Source: Cyclaneusma minus (Eukaryota; Ascomycota; Leotiomycetes; Marthamycetales; Marthamycetaceae). Taken from it: a DNA stretch of 64,000 nt. A model generated the notes under the pieces. It was given only the letters and a program-made list of their open reading frames with translations, did not search any database and was not told where the DNA came from. Location: contig JAKZHN010000007.1 of the NCBI GenBank assembly GCA_037179335.1, forward strand, positions 1,116,001-1,180,000. Direction: 5' to 3'. Below are positions 46,830 to 57,325 of this stretch, one piece after another. Position 1 is the stretch's first letter. The number at the start of each line of letters is the position of its first letter. Made by a program: the position numbers and the translations under genes.

Positions 46830-47755
46830 TCATTACGATGACAAGACTTCAAACACGATCGATTGAACATAATGAGGACTGTCGGAGATACAGGGACAGA
46901 GCTCCGGAGCACCAATAGACCAGGAGGCTATGGGATTTCCAGTATCCATGAGTGACGTGCTTTAGGGGGCTGTGGCGTTACGGATGTGAGATAGGTTTAT
47001 GGATGGAAATGGCATGGAATTCACAAGAAACGATGCGGTCAGCCCTACTTGGGATAGATTTTAGGTAGGTTGATGGATACAAATACATGAAGCAGCTTCA
47101 CTATGTCCACTGCCCATCGGAGGCAATGTACTTTAAGATCTTACTGTACATCACCATGGACAAGTCGTCTGCACAGTCTACATACAGCTTAAAGCTTGAC
47201 TTGAAATACCTAGAGTCAAGTGACTACCTTACGTATGATTATTCGAATTTCTCCTAACTGTTGGTTTGCCATTCACCAAGATAGTTAGTTCACTGTTCAA
47301 CTCATATCCCATAACCCTGCAATACTGTTCACCGTCCAGCGTATACGGTGTTTACATTAGCAATACTTGTTTTCATCTTCTCCTCGCTGATTCTGCAATG
47401 GCACTTGGTTTGGTTTATCAGATTATCCCAAATGAGTATATTTCATGCTATCAGGGTAAATTGGGCTGTTGGTACTAGAATCAAAGGGTTCTCAAAGCAT
47501 AAGCTCACACTCTTTTGAGCATATATGCTATGCTAAGCTTTCGATCAAAGGGAGTCTAATCGACAGGAAAGAGTCTAGTCGACAAGACAGAGCCTAAACG
47601 ACAGCATAACCTGAGTTTGACCAGCACTGTCAACAAATGGTACATGTCACGTGTCGACGCGTAAGCGCTTAACTCATAACAAAATAAGCGAGCTAGCCAG
47701 ACAAGACCTTTTGCGCCCGTCTTCGCCCAAGTCGATCTTCGTCGTCTCCACCATC
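46830..47755. other. Intergenic with a 19-bp triple repeat
   Basis: Three adjacent 19-bp units, GAGTCTAATCGACAGGAAA and two variants, span 47552-47608 about 150 bases before the next start. The rest shows only short open frames. Confidence 0.5.
47552..47608. repeat. Three 19-bp direct repeats upstream of the coiled-coil gene
   Basis: Units start at 47552, 47571 and 47590, sharing GAGyCTAawCGACA. The spacing is exact. The position in the promoter suggests a possible protein-binding array. Confidence 0.6.
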
Positions 47756-48927
47756 ATGTCCTTCCCAGCTCGACGTCCGCCTCGTCCTCCTTCTCGGTCG
47801 GACAAGATGGCTTCTGAGGCCAACCTGACTGTCAAGATGAAGAAGACCATCGATGACTTGTCTCAGCTGATCGATATTCTCCAGCGCACCGGCGATGATC
47901 AGGCAGTCCTCCTCGAGCGCGCCCAGAACACCATCTCGCAGCTCACTGACCATAACAAACATCTCACCGAGCAACGAGACAACTACCGCGAGGAGTGCGA
48001 CGATATCAAAGACGAGCGCGACAACCTTCGCGTCCAGCTCCGACATGTCGAGTTCGTTGATCGCCAGGGCCCTAGTTCTCACGAGAAGGCCGACAAGACC
48101 GAGAAGATCGTCAGACTGCTTCAGGAGCACAGCAAGAAGCTCGACAGAATCGACAACAAGATCGAGGTTAACAAGTCTGAGTTGAAGAAGCTTGAGCAGC
48201 AGAAGAATGAGGCCAAGGGCGTTCAGTTCATGGGCCAGGATCCCACTGGTAGCCCTGCCGCCTCTGGTACCTCTGTAGGCGCAAAGGTCAGGAGCATGTT
48301 CAATATCGGCCACCGTCAGGATCGTACTCCTTCGGGACAGGCTACTACTCCTGGAGACGCTGCTTCCAAGGTTGGAATGTTGCGAAGCGTAAGTTCTTGT
48401 TTTCACTTCCCAGACGCAGCTGTGTTCTAACTTCACCGTAGCAATCGGTCAGAGTCAGCTCTGCTCCGGGAATAGCTGCCAGACAAGAAAGGGAGAGCAA
48501 CCGCCCTCAGGTCCCCAAGAAGTCCGAGAACCACGCTCCTCGTAGCCAGAGTCCCGATCCTCTCCACCAGGTTAAGAAGAAGCCCTCAAGCTTTGCTCTT
48601 CGCGACCCCAACGCTCCATGTCGCAAGAGCCCCACTCCTCATCGTCGCAATCGCAGCCCCAGTCCTCGTGACCGTGCCATCCGTCCTGTCGATTATTCTA
48701 GCCACGCTACTCGTCGCCCTAGCACCGCTATCAGGGTCAGTGCCCGGTGATTTCCCATTGTATGCGATAGAACAGTGCTGACAGCTAGACAACAGGTCGT
48801 AGGTGATGATGCCAATGCCAACCCCCAGCAGGCCGGATCCATTGGACTTCCCACCTATCAAGGCATTTCCAGGCTGTCTCTGGACGGTGACGAATGGATC
48901 CCCAAAGCTGGAGGACGCTCTGGTTAG
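47756..48927 (+). CDS. Coiled-coil protein with Pro/Ser/Arg-rich tail, hypothetical
   Basis: Proposed CDS join(47756..48388, 48442..48735, 48796..48927), 352 residues, from MSFPARRPPRPPSRSD; the frame is open upstream to 47651. Residues of about 25-150 form a heptad-rich coiled coil (TIDDLSQLIDILQRTGDDQA, EQRDNYREECDDIKDERDNL, KKLDRIDNKIEVNKSELKKL). The tail is basic and SP/PR rich (RKSPTPHRRNRSPSPRD) and suits phosphorylation. It ends with SLDGDEWIPKAGGRSG. Introns are 53 and 60 nt, both phase 0. No family is recognised. Confidence 0.72.
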
Positions 48928-49327
48928 ACAGGTGATCTTACGGACTTGAGAGGAGAACCTGTACTGTTCTCCGGTGGATCAAGGCAAAGGGTACAAGTTC
49001 TTTCGATGTGCTTACAGTGATGGAATGCGCTTGTCAGTACGGGATACCTGGGTTTCTAGGAGAGTTCTTTCGATGCGCACACAGTGATGGAATGCGCCTG
49101 TCACTATGGGATACCGGTTTCTAGGAGAAAATGCAATGATGTCTCTTTGAGAGTATGAGTGCAGCGCTTGATTCATTCGGAGTCAGTGAACTCTGTGATT
49201 CGTAGCAAGATATGATTACAGACACCCATCGCTTCCATCCCACTGTATCAAAGTCACTCTGATTTCGAACCCTTCTTCCAAGTCTTGAAAGCATCAGCAT
49301 TTTGTCCCCATTCAGTCATCCTCTCAA
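48928..49327. other. Convergent intergenic region with a 67-bp tandem duplication
   Basis: The 3' flanks of the coiled-coil gene and the SDR gene. A tandem duplication fills 48997-49127. Confidence 0.6.
48997..49127. repeat. Tandem duplication, about 67 bp x 2
   Basis: Both copies start GTTCTTTCGATG, continue with ACAGTGATGGAATGCGC and end GGTTTCTAGGAGA. Copy 1 begins at 48997 and copy 2 at 49064, with a few substitutions and a 2-3 base deletion. It probably lies in the 3' UTR. Confidence 0.8.
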
Positions 49328-50644
49328 TTAACTCTGGTTCTCCATGCCTCCAGTGACATGAATCGTCGCGCCCGTCGTGTAACTTCCCAGCGGACTGGCC
49401 AAAAACACATAGGCACCTGCGACTTCGATTGGCATTCCCGGTCGTCCCAATGGACACATCCCAACGCCAAGGCTATCCATAGCCTCTGGTGGGTTGCCCT
49501 TTGTCGCCGGCTGCAGCGGGGTCCAACTGTTTCGATGTCAGTAGATGATTTTCAATCCTGGTCACTTGCCCCCCTTTCGTATCCACTTTCCAACAGCAAA
49601 CAATGATGGGAAACACGTACATGATTCCAGGGGCGACAGAGTTTACCCTGATACCCTTCGGACCGAGCTGTTGGGCGAGCGATCTAGTGAATGTCGAAAT
49701 TGCTCCTTTCGTGCTTGAGTAGTCACACAGTTTGGGGTTACCCATGTAGCCAGCTACGGAGCCAGTGTTGATAATGCTGCTGCCGCGCTTCAGGTGTGGA
49801 AGAGCGTACTTGACAATGGCGAATTGGGCGATGATGTTGAGGTGGAATGTCTTCTCCACGGTATCGAGGTTGATGTCTTGCAGCTCCTCGCAGATTTCTT
49901 GCATGGCCGAGTTGTTCACAAGAATATCTAACTGGCCATACTCCTTGACATGGTCCTTCACACACCTACAGTTCGTTGTTAGCCATGCCCCTTTTCTTCA
50001 ATCTCCCACCCAAAATGCGGTTGGAATCCTGGTAGTACTCACTTCTCGCAGTTCTCCCTCTTTTGCAAGTCCAGCGGCATCAACAAGGCCTTGCGTCCAG
50101 CCTTCTCAATTTCCTTCTTCGTCACCTGCGCGTCTTCTTCCTCCTCTTCCAAATACACCAAGCTCACATCCGCACCCTCCTTAGCAAACAGGATCGCCAC
50201 GCTTCGGCCAATGCCACTGTCACCACCCGTGATAAGTGCTTTCTTGTCTTTCAAGAGACCGCGACCTTCGTATTCACGGAGATAGGGCTTAGGCTCTTTG
50301 GAGCTGGTGTCCCAGAACTGGAGAGTCACATGTCAGATAAGCAATAACAGAGAGAAGAGCAGAACTGCGTTTTCAATGAGACTTCTTTTTCTGGTGTCTT
50401 TGTGTTTGCAAAATTGTACATTGTACTCAGGAAACGGACAACGGCTTGCATATGGAGTGAGAACGAGACATAGTAACGAGAAAGCAGGACTTGAAGGGAC
50501 CGACTGCCATAGACTTACCTCGAGCTCGGTCCAGTTCGCAGCGGGCTTCATCTTCGAATCCAGACCCTTGCCCGGCGTTGCATCCTGTGGTTGCAGCTCA
50601 TCACTAGGGTAAGCCGTGGGTGGGGATTTGGTCTCTCCTGACAT
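49328..50644 (-). CDS. Short-chain dehydrogenase/reductase
   Basis: Proposed CDS complement(join(49328..49526, 49621..49965, 50043..50317, 50519..50644)), 314 residues. The Rossmann motif is ALITGGDSGIGRSVA, with NNSAM, the catalytic Ser in INTGSVAGYMG and YSSTK as the YxxxK pair. The end TTGATIHVTGGMENQS is typical of classical SDRs. The N-terminal extension of about 60 residues (SPPTAYPSDELQPQDATPG and on) matches the group that includes bacterial YhxC/YdaD stress-type SDRs and fungal paralogues. Substrate unknown. Introns are 94, 77 and 201 nt; the first, after exon 1, is rather long. Confidence 0.88.
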
Positions 50645-51320
50645 TTCGACGTGTGATTCTTCAAGTGTGATTTGAAGTCTCTTGTTTTCAGATGACCAAA
50701 CCGGAGCCCAGAGTTTGTAAAAGTTACTGGCAGAGGGGAACGAATCGAATCTGTGTTGTTCGGGGTTTATATGTACGGTGGCCACGCTTGCAGACGCTGT
50801 TACCTGTATGATGGCATCAACATGATGGTTTGGGCCATACGTCATAGAAATCGCAGCATACTATTTTCGGGTATCGACATCACCATCATCCTATTTTCGG
50901 CATATAAGAACATCTGATGATTTGTCTTCATTGTCGAATACTGGAATTAGTAGCCTGTAATTCTGGCTTGAAATTTGGCAATCCTGTCTGCAATTACGCG
51001 AGTCTCGGTCGCTGTCAGTTCCGCAATCGCGAATATGAATACATGTAGTTACTAGTTACCAAACAAATTTTAAGTAATTTGGAATATTCGAAGTGACTGA
51101 GAGTATTTCAAATAACTGGAAATATTCCAAATAACCGGGAATACTCTAAGTAACTGGAGAATGGAGATGTTCCAAACAATTGGAATTTGGAAATATGCCA
51201 AGTAATTTGAAATGTTCCAAGTGGCTGGGAGTATTCCAAGTGATTGGGAACATTATTACCGAACAGGTTTGGTCTGTATACGATTTCAAAACTCCAGATG
51301 CGATTTACTTCCCCGTAGCT
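50645..51320. other. Intergenic with a degenerate repeat cluster
   Basis: SDR promoter side and MFS 3' side. The repeat block occupies about 51060-51260. Two copies of CTATTTTCGG occur at about 50860-50900. Confidence 0.5.
51060..51260. repeat. Degenerate ~20-bp repeat cluster (AAGTAATTGGAATATTCC type)
   Basis: Eight to ten variants of AAGTAACTGGAAATATTCC follow each other, including stretches reading CAAATAACTGGAAATATTCC. It is the same family and orientation as inside the MFS-intron element, but no terminal inverted repeat was found on either side. Confidence 0.65.
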
Positions 51321-53438
51321 CTATGTTTCTGCGTCCTTCTCCGAAACATGCTCGTCTGATTGCTCAGTTCCAGGCTCAATACTCGACGTACCATGGTCTT
51401 CAGGGGCCTCTCTGCCTCCTCCTCTACCTTGATCTTCATCCTCGGCCGCAACCTCCTCCAAAGCTCTTTCAACGGCCGGCTCTTCCTCTCCCCTGCTTGC
51501 ACCACGCTTTCTCATACTCCAACCCCCTTGCCAGCCAACCCATGCACTCGTCCACGGCCCTCTCAGCAAACATACCACCAAGGCAGCCCCTATAAAGCCC
51601 ACGCTCGCGCCACCACTCGCCTTCCAGCCCCCTCTCTCAAACAAATGATTCCCAACAGCTGTCTGTTGCAATGGTCAGCTATAAGTCCTGCCAACAATTT
51701 TAAAATTTGCGATCAACTATTGGAATACTCACCCCCATCAGCTGACCACAGAAACTGCTCAGCGTATACGCCGTGTTGACTCTGTTCTTCGCCTTCGGCT
51801 CGATCGTATATATCGCACTCCTGTTTGCGATTTGGCTTGTCTGCATGCCAAGATCCATAAGAAACGCTTGAATGATGGGTCCTGCGACAGTGAATGTTCC
51901 CGTGAAGGTGCCGATGACAATTCCAGTGAGAGCCATGAGCAAACCCAGGAAGACGGAAAGCCAGGGAGCGAAGCGATCGATTACCAGACGGGAATACGGG
52001 GGTCCAAGAGCCATGGCACCGATACCTATGAATGCAAAACAGCCGATGACCAACGAATCGTAATTATACGGCGGCTCAGCGAGCAAGAAGGTTAGCGTGG
52101 TCCAATAGCTGGTAAAAGTACTACTTGTGAAGAAGCCAATTAGGCAAGCTTGGACGAGCAGAGGATGCCTGAAGATCATGACGACGATGGACCAGAGCAT
52201 TCTTGGGTAGTTCAGTCCGCCGGGATTGGCAGAGGGGTAGTCGGGCATGAAGTTCCAGAGGAGGAAGACGTTGAGGTACTGGATGGCGAAGGAGATCCAG
52301 TAGATATTGCGCCACGAGGTAAATTGTGTGACAATGCCGGAGAGGACGCGGGCTACGAGGATGCCGCCGAGAAGACCGGAGACGACGATGGAGAGAGCGG
52401 CGGCGCGGCGATGGGGCGGGGCAAGGTCGCCCACGAGCGGAAGCATGAGTTGGGGCGTGACTGTGGTTATTGCACAGATGTAGGACAAGGCGACGAACAC
52501 TTCGAATTTGCTTGTTAAGCAGAGTCCGATCCACTGCTCGAATGTTAGTATTCAGTGGAGAATGACGAGTGTTCTCAGTTCACATCCCGTATCATCAAGT
52601 ACAGTGGGAGGAAAAAAGTCTGAATACGGTCTACAGTCTCCGAATGATTGTGAATATCCCACATAACTAGGAATATTCCAGGTGCTTTGGAATATCCCTA
52701 GTGATTTGGGACATCCCAAGTAAGTTGAAACATTTCAAGCAATTGGAGGTATTCCGAGTGATTGGTAACATTCACCCACTGATCTCACCCGTATTCAGAC
52801 TTTTTTCATAGCACTGTACATGGGCACCAGTGAACTGGGTGGACCCCAAGGGTTTTGGCTGTCCCGGAATATCAAGAACCCATGCCGCAAAGACAAGAAC
52901 ATAGAAGAGGGCCAGGGGAGCAAGGACGATGAAATCGGGCTAGAGGTTCACCTACAACTGTTCCAGTAAACCAGACCAAGATCAAGACGAAGGGTCGCCG
53001 CCGGAAGAGGTCTCCCAGAGGATTGAGGAACAAGAGACCGGTAGCATAGCCAGCCTGCATGACGGTGGGAACAATAGAGACCCTCTCATATGTGACATCG
53101 AAATCTTGAGCCAGGATGTTGAGAATTGGGTGATTGTAGTATAGATTTGCCACAGTGAAAGTGCCGGCAAATGCGAATAGCAAGTTCAGCCATATGGTGA
53201 ACTTGGGAGGATTTAGAGGATCCCAACGACATCGCTTTGGCGTGTATGAGATGATGCTCCAAGACTTTGCGAGGAAGGCGTTGCTTCTGATTCCGTTGAA
53301 CTTTCTCGTTTCGCGTATGCTTGCCACTGAGACGGGGTCGTTGGCATCCTTGACCTCGACATGTTGGTGAGTGTTGATGACGCTTGGTAAGTTGTCTGTC
53401 CTTTGTATTGGCTCGTTCTCTTGCTTGGGCTCGGTCAT
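51321..53438 (-). CDS. MFS transporter, with an element-bearing intron
   Basis: Proposed CDS complement(join(51321..51662, 51733..52533, 52956..53438)), 541 residues. An N-terminal cytosolic part precedes TM1 (FTIWLNLLFAFAGTFTVANL). The MFS loop 2-3 motif is FLNPLGDLFRRRPFVLILVW. Further helices include LMLPLVGDLAPPHRRAAALS and SYWTTLTFLLAEPPYNY, with an acidic cytosolic tail (EEPAVERALEEVAAEDED). It looks like the fungal MFS group annotated as YgaY-like; cargo unknown. Exon 1 ends FTGTV with donor GTAGGT, and exon 2 starts WIGLCLTSKFEVF, phase 0. The 422-nt first intron carries a 215-bp inverted-repeat element plus a coding-like fragment. The other intron is 70 nt. Confidence 0.82.
52602..52816. 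mobile_element. MITE-like element, Tc1/mariner-type ends, in an MFS intron
   Basis: The 215-bp unit is flanked by TA on both sides. The left end begins CAGTGGGAGGAAAAAAGTC and the right end, reverse-complemented, begins CAGTGCTATGAAAAAAGTC; both go on to TGAATACGG, giving about 28-bp terminal inverted repeats with only a few mismatches. The interior holds about seven degenerate 19-20 bp units of the form GAATATTCCAAGTGATTTG. There is no coding capacity. TA target sites and CAGT-type ends point to a Tc1/mariner-derived non-autonomous element. Confidence 0.85.
52640..52780. repeat. Internal degenerate ~19-bp repeats of the MFS-intron element
   Basis: Units such as GAATATCCCACATAACTAG, GAATATTCCAGGTGCTTTG, GAATATCCCTAGTGATTTGG and AACATTTCAAGCAATTGGA follow head to tail. 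Confidence 0.75.
52820..52945 (-). pseudogene. Coding-like fragment inside the MFS intron
   Basis: Next to the element, the minus strand reads an open frame with DFIVLAPLALFYVLVFAAWV, then LDIPGQPKPLGSTQFTGAHV. It has the look of a membrane helix plus loop and normal codon use. It is out of frame with MFS exon 1 and has no place in the MFS protein. It may be a remnant or captured piece of another membrane-protein gene. Confidence 0.35.
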
Positions 53439-55364
53439 CGTTGGCGAGAGAGGGCAAGTTTTGTTGCACAGTTGGAAGCCACCTAGAGACTAGCGGCTAG
53501 AACAGCAGCTGAGCAGCACCGTCACGAAGTCGGGGCAATTGCGATTTGCTGGTCTGCTATGAGGTTTGCTTCTGGGTGATCAGTGATCGACAGTGCATCA
53601 GCGCACTTCTTCCCGAGTCAGAAAATGCATGACTGGAATGACAAAAAAGCCTACATAGGGAACAAGATCTCAGTAGTCGCTTATTATAAGTGTGGCACCT
53701 CTGGGCGCAAGTGGCTGGGCTTTCAACAATTCCATGGTTGGATCATGATGGGAAAGTTGAAAACATTGAGGAATCTGATTCATGTTCTTATCGGCTGCAG
53801 GAGCGGAGACGTGCGGAGTCCGATAGAACGGGTAAACGGCTTCTGAAGATCGTCACAATCCCCGAAGCCATAAAAAGGATCACCGACTTTTGTCGCCGTC
53901 GACTTCAAACTGGACTTGTTTGTTATCTGTCATTCATGTTGTTATGGATTCCTGGGGCTGTACTTGAGCAGTTCAAAGTATCGTCCCAATAAAAGGACTA
54001 GTCGAGCAAATAGTCTCCGGGCACTCGGTCGATACCAAGCTTTCTGGCACGGCAAGGGTGTGTGGCCAACCACAACGTGCTGACTGCTGTCACGCTGTGC
54101 AAGTGCGACCGTCGCAGACGCAGTGCCACAACATTGAACAGTGCGGCAGTTCGCAGTACTCGACGGCCTGGGGGAGCACGAACAGCAAGAGCAGATTGCT
54201 GGCTCCATCCATCGAACTCAGTTCGGTTTTAGCGGCCAGCGAGGCGTCCCCTTCTCGTGACTTGCTGTGAGGGGGCTGGAGCGTCTGGTGCCAGGTGGAG
54301 GCTGGCCGGAGATTTTACTGCAGACTCGCAGTGGAGTTTCACAGCGGGTCGGCGCGTAAGCATGGAGTCTGCTCAATGTCTGAGAGACGATGATCAATGC
54401 GAGACTGGAGCGAGCATTTGGCAACACGCCTGAGACAGAAAGGAAGGAGACCGGGGGCGAAACGACAGCATGTCAAATATGGCACCAGTGGATGGCGGTC
54501 AGCGATTGACGGGGAAACAGTCAGGTCGGCTTCCAAGCTGGCGCAGGCGGAGTGAGGGTGAAGAACCGTCGACGATGCTTCCAAATTGAATTTCCTTCCT
54601 ATCTGGGGCCAGTCTGTGCAATCTCGGCGGTGCCCGGGCCGGATATTGCGCTATGTGCTTGTGGCAAAAGAGGGAAATTGCTGGCCTCTGAGAAGAAGAG
54701 AGTGGCCAAGACTAGGCCATGTTCGCGGCACGGTGAAAAGTCAATCCTGCCGGCGATGAACGGCGTGCCGTAGGTCGCCGTTGCCGTCATATAGCCGGCT
54801 CCATGTCCCTCATATAACCGGCTCCCTTTCGCCTTTTTGGCCAAAGTTAAAGTCGCTCGATACATGTAGCGCCTGCTGAAATGCAAATTCAACGTGCAGT
54901 TGGCCCAGCAGCACAAGCCAGCAATCCCTGTCTCTGCCGCATGTTCCTGCCACCACCTAGCCGGCTTGAGCCTAGCCGCAGCTGCTCGGCCAATAGGCGG
55001 CCATTATGCGAGACTCTAGCGGCGACTGGCGCAGGGGGAGGCGTCCGCACTTTCCCTTTCTCGCGCTGGTCCCAGCTTCCTTAATTCTTGCTTCTGCGCA
55101 CCTGCCAGCCACAGTGGGGGAAAGCTTGGGTCGGGACAGTGCCAAGCCAAACTTTGCCTCGAATACTAATTGCGTGGGTGTCGGCGACTACTTTACCACG
55201 CTCTTCTCCACTCCAGTCCATCCACGAACCAGCACCCATCCCCATCTCCAGGTCTCAAGTATCTCTCGTGAAGCTCGCCGACTCTCTCCCACTCTCCCAC
55301 TGAGCATTCTCTCTCTCCCAACCGCTCTCCCACTCTCCTCTACCCGGACTTCCCAACAGCCAAG
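53439..55364. other. Divergent intergenic region, 1.9 kb
   Basis: Lies between the MFS and GPI-protein starts. Short open frames (for example 54599-54916 minus) show no domain. CTCTCC-rich leader sequence occurs from about 55200 to the GPI-protein start. No repeat of the element family was seen. Confidence 0.45.
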
Positions 55365-56066
55365 ATGCTTTCCAAGTTCGTCCTCGCCGCTGGCCTCTTG
55401 GCCGGCGTCGTTGCTGCCCAGTCCAATGCGACCAACATCACCATTGATCCCGCTTCCGTTGAAGACACTACCAAGGGTGAGTCCTTCTGGATTCCATATA
55501 GATCCCCACCTGCTGACCCATACCCTAGCTTCGTGGTGCAATGGCGAGGAGAATGTCTGCAACACCCTGTGTGACTCGAATCCCAAGGAGAACACTTGCA
55601 CCATCGTATGTCAATCCGTGGGCACCTTTTATGTTGTTGCCAACCCCGCTGACATCCGTTCCAGAGTGACTTGGCCTACAACTGCGCTTGCCAGAACGGT
55701 TCTGCTCCTTACCTCCAAGCCTACACTACCAGCATGTTCTCGTTCGTCTGCCAGCAAGCCTACGCCAACTGCATTGCTGCTGCCCCCGATGACGCACTTG
55801 CTCAGGACGACTGCAAGACCAGCATCCTGTCTCAGTGTGGTACCCAGGATATCACCAACTACACCGCGCCTGCAAGCTCCAGCACGCCTACCGCCACCTC
55901 CAGCAGTGCCAGCGCCACTGCATCTGCCTCCACAACCGGATCCGCAACCGCTGCCAGTGCCACTGCTTCGTCTACTGGTGCCGCATCTGCTCTGTTCGTT
56001 GGCAGAGATTATGGTGTCGGTATCCTCGCCGCCGGTGTTGTTGCCGCCTTTGGCTTCATGCTGTAA
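55365..56066 (+). CDS. Cysteine-rich GPI-anchored surface protein (DUF7707-like)
   Basis: Proposed CDS join(55365..55476, 55529..55605, 55665..56066), 196 residues. A signal peptide (MLSKFVLAAGLLAGVVAAQ) is cleaved near residue 19. The mature part has sequons (NAT, NIT) and a compact Cys domain: SWCNGEENVCNTLCDS, ENTCTI, YNCACQNGS, FVCQQAYANCIAA, DDCKTSILSQCG. A Ser/Thr/Ala-rich spacer then leads to a probable omega site (SSTGAAS) and a hydrophobic tail (GILAAGVVAAFGFML), the GPI signal. It is presumably a cell-wall or plasma-membrane surface protein. The Cys pattern recalls fungal DUF7707 proteins; exact role unknown. Introns are 52 and 59 nt. Confidence 0.82.
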
Positions 56067-57325
56067 AAGAACTAGACTCTTCACGACGGCTGTTCGGATC
56101 TCCGGTTATCGCGATCAAGCAGTGGCCCGGCTTTGGTTGAGCTCTTCGTCTGCCTGAGCTCTGCAGCCCGTTCACATCATGCGCCGATTCTCGCGTCTCA
56201 CCTGATTACATCTCTTCAAGTCTCGCATGGGTTTTAGCACTGGAGTTGTGGCGGCCATTCTGCTTTTCGAGGTGTAATATGCAACGGAAAACTCCGGAGA
56301 TACAGAGGCATTCCTTCTGGTCGTTTTGCGCGCTGAACCAATTAGGTTTTCGTTATGGCGCGGGGCTTTAATGATGGCACGATGAGAGCATAGGCGTGGA
56401 GCTTGTAGCATGGGATCGATTGCAATGGGGGTGAATATTACAAACAGGTAGCATCTGAGAATCGACGAGTTTCACTTCAATACTCAATACTTACATTGAG
56501 GCCGCTCAGCTCCATCGTGCTTTGCTTTTGATAGTGTGATAGTGATGTGGCAGATGTATCTGACCTGGAGACAAATCTGCATTCTGTTCCAATTGCGACA
56601 GAAACAGATCGTACGAGTGATGCAACATATGGCGACAAAGGCGTTCCTGCGACCTACCCATTCGACGGCGTCATTGCTTGACACATTGACACTCTTTCGC
56701 ATCTGAGCACCATGTCCGAGCCGAGATCAGGAACAACATGATCCACTGCAGCCCGAGCTGAACAGAAAAGAACATCGAGGCTCCTTGGACTTGGAGTTGG
56801 GTGCTTCATGCTGCACGACTGTGGTTTGTGAGCCGCATGCGGCACCTTGGGCATCTCGGCTTAAGATCCGTCTCCACCAAAAACCGATCTTCGGAATCTC
56901 AGCGCGTCTCCACTCCACGACTCCGAGCTCCACGAAGAATCACGCTGTTTTCGGCTCTGAAGGCTCTCACCGCAAGGCAAGTCCATGGTTCTGCTGTCTC
57001 TTCATCGCTTTTACGTAGAAGTAACTGCAAATTTGAAAACATTAGCTGCCACGGCGCGATTGTGTTTCCGACGATGTGGAGATGTTGCCATTCTTTTCCA
57101 TCCAAGACCAGGGGGGCTGCCTCTTGCGAAGGGGCCGAGTTATCTTGGCTTAAGTTGAATATATAAGGTATTCGAAGAGTTGGTTTTCTGCTTTCTTTAT
57201 TGTCGAAAAGCCCGAGTTTTGCAGAGTTCACCGTCGCAATACTCGCCTTTGTCCGTCGGTCTTCTTTCTTCCTCCGTTTGTCTGCGCTTCAAGATTGATC
57301 ACATCTGTTTCTTTCCTCGTTCGAG
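56067..57325. other. Intergenic, GPI-protein 3' flank and dehydrogenase promoter
   Basis: About 1.26 kb without a recognisable gene. Open frames on both strands around 56785-57231 overlap each other and carry no family signal. Confidence 0.45.

Noticed and set aside
10333..54870. Recurrent ACATGTAG-type motif in intergenic regions
   Set aside because: The handful of copies seen does not exceed chance expectation for a 7-mer in 64 kb.
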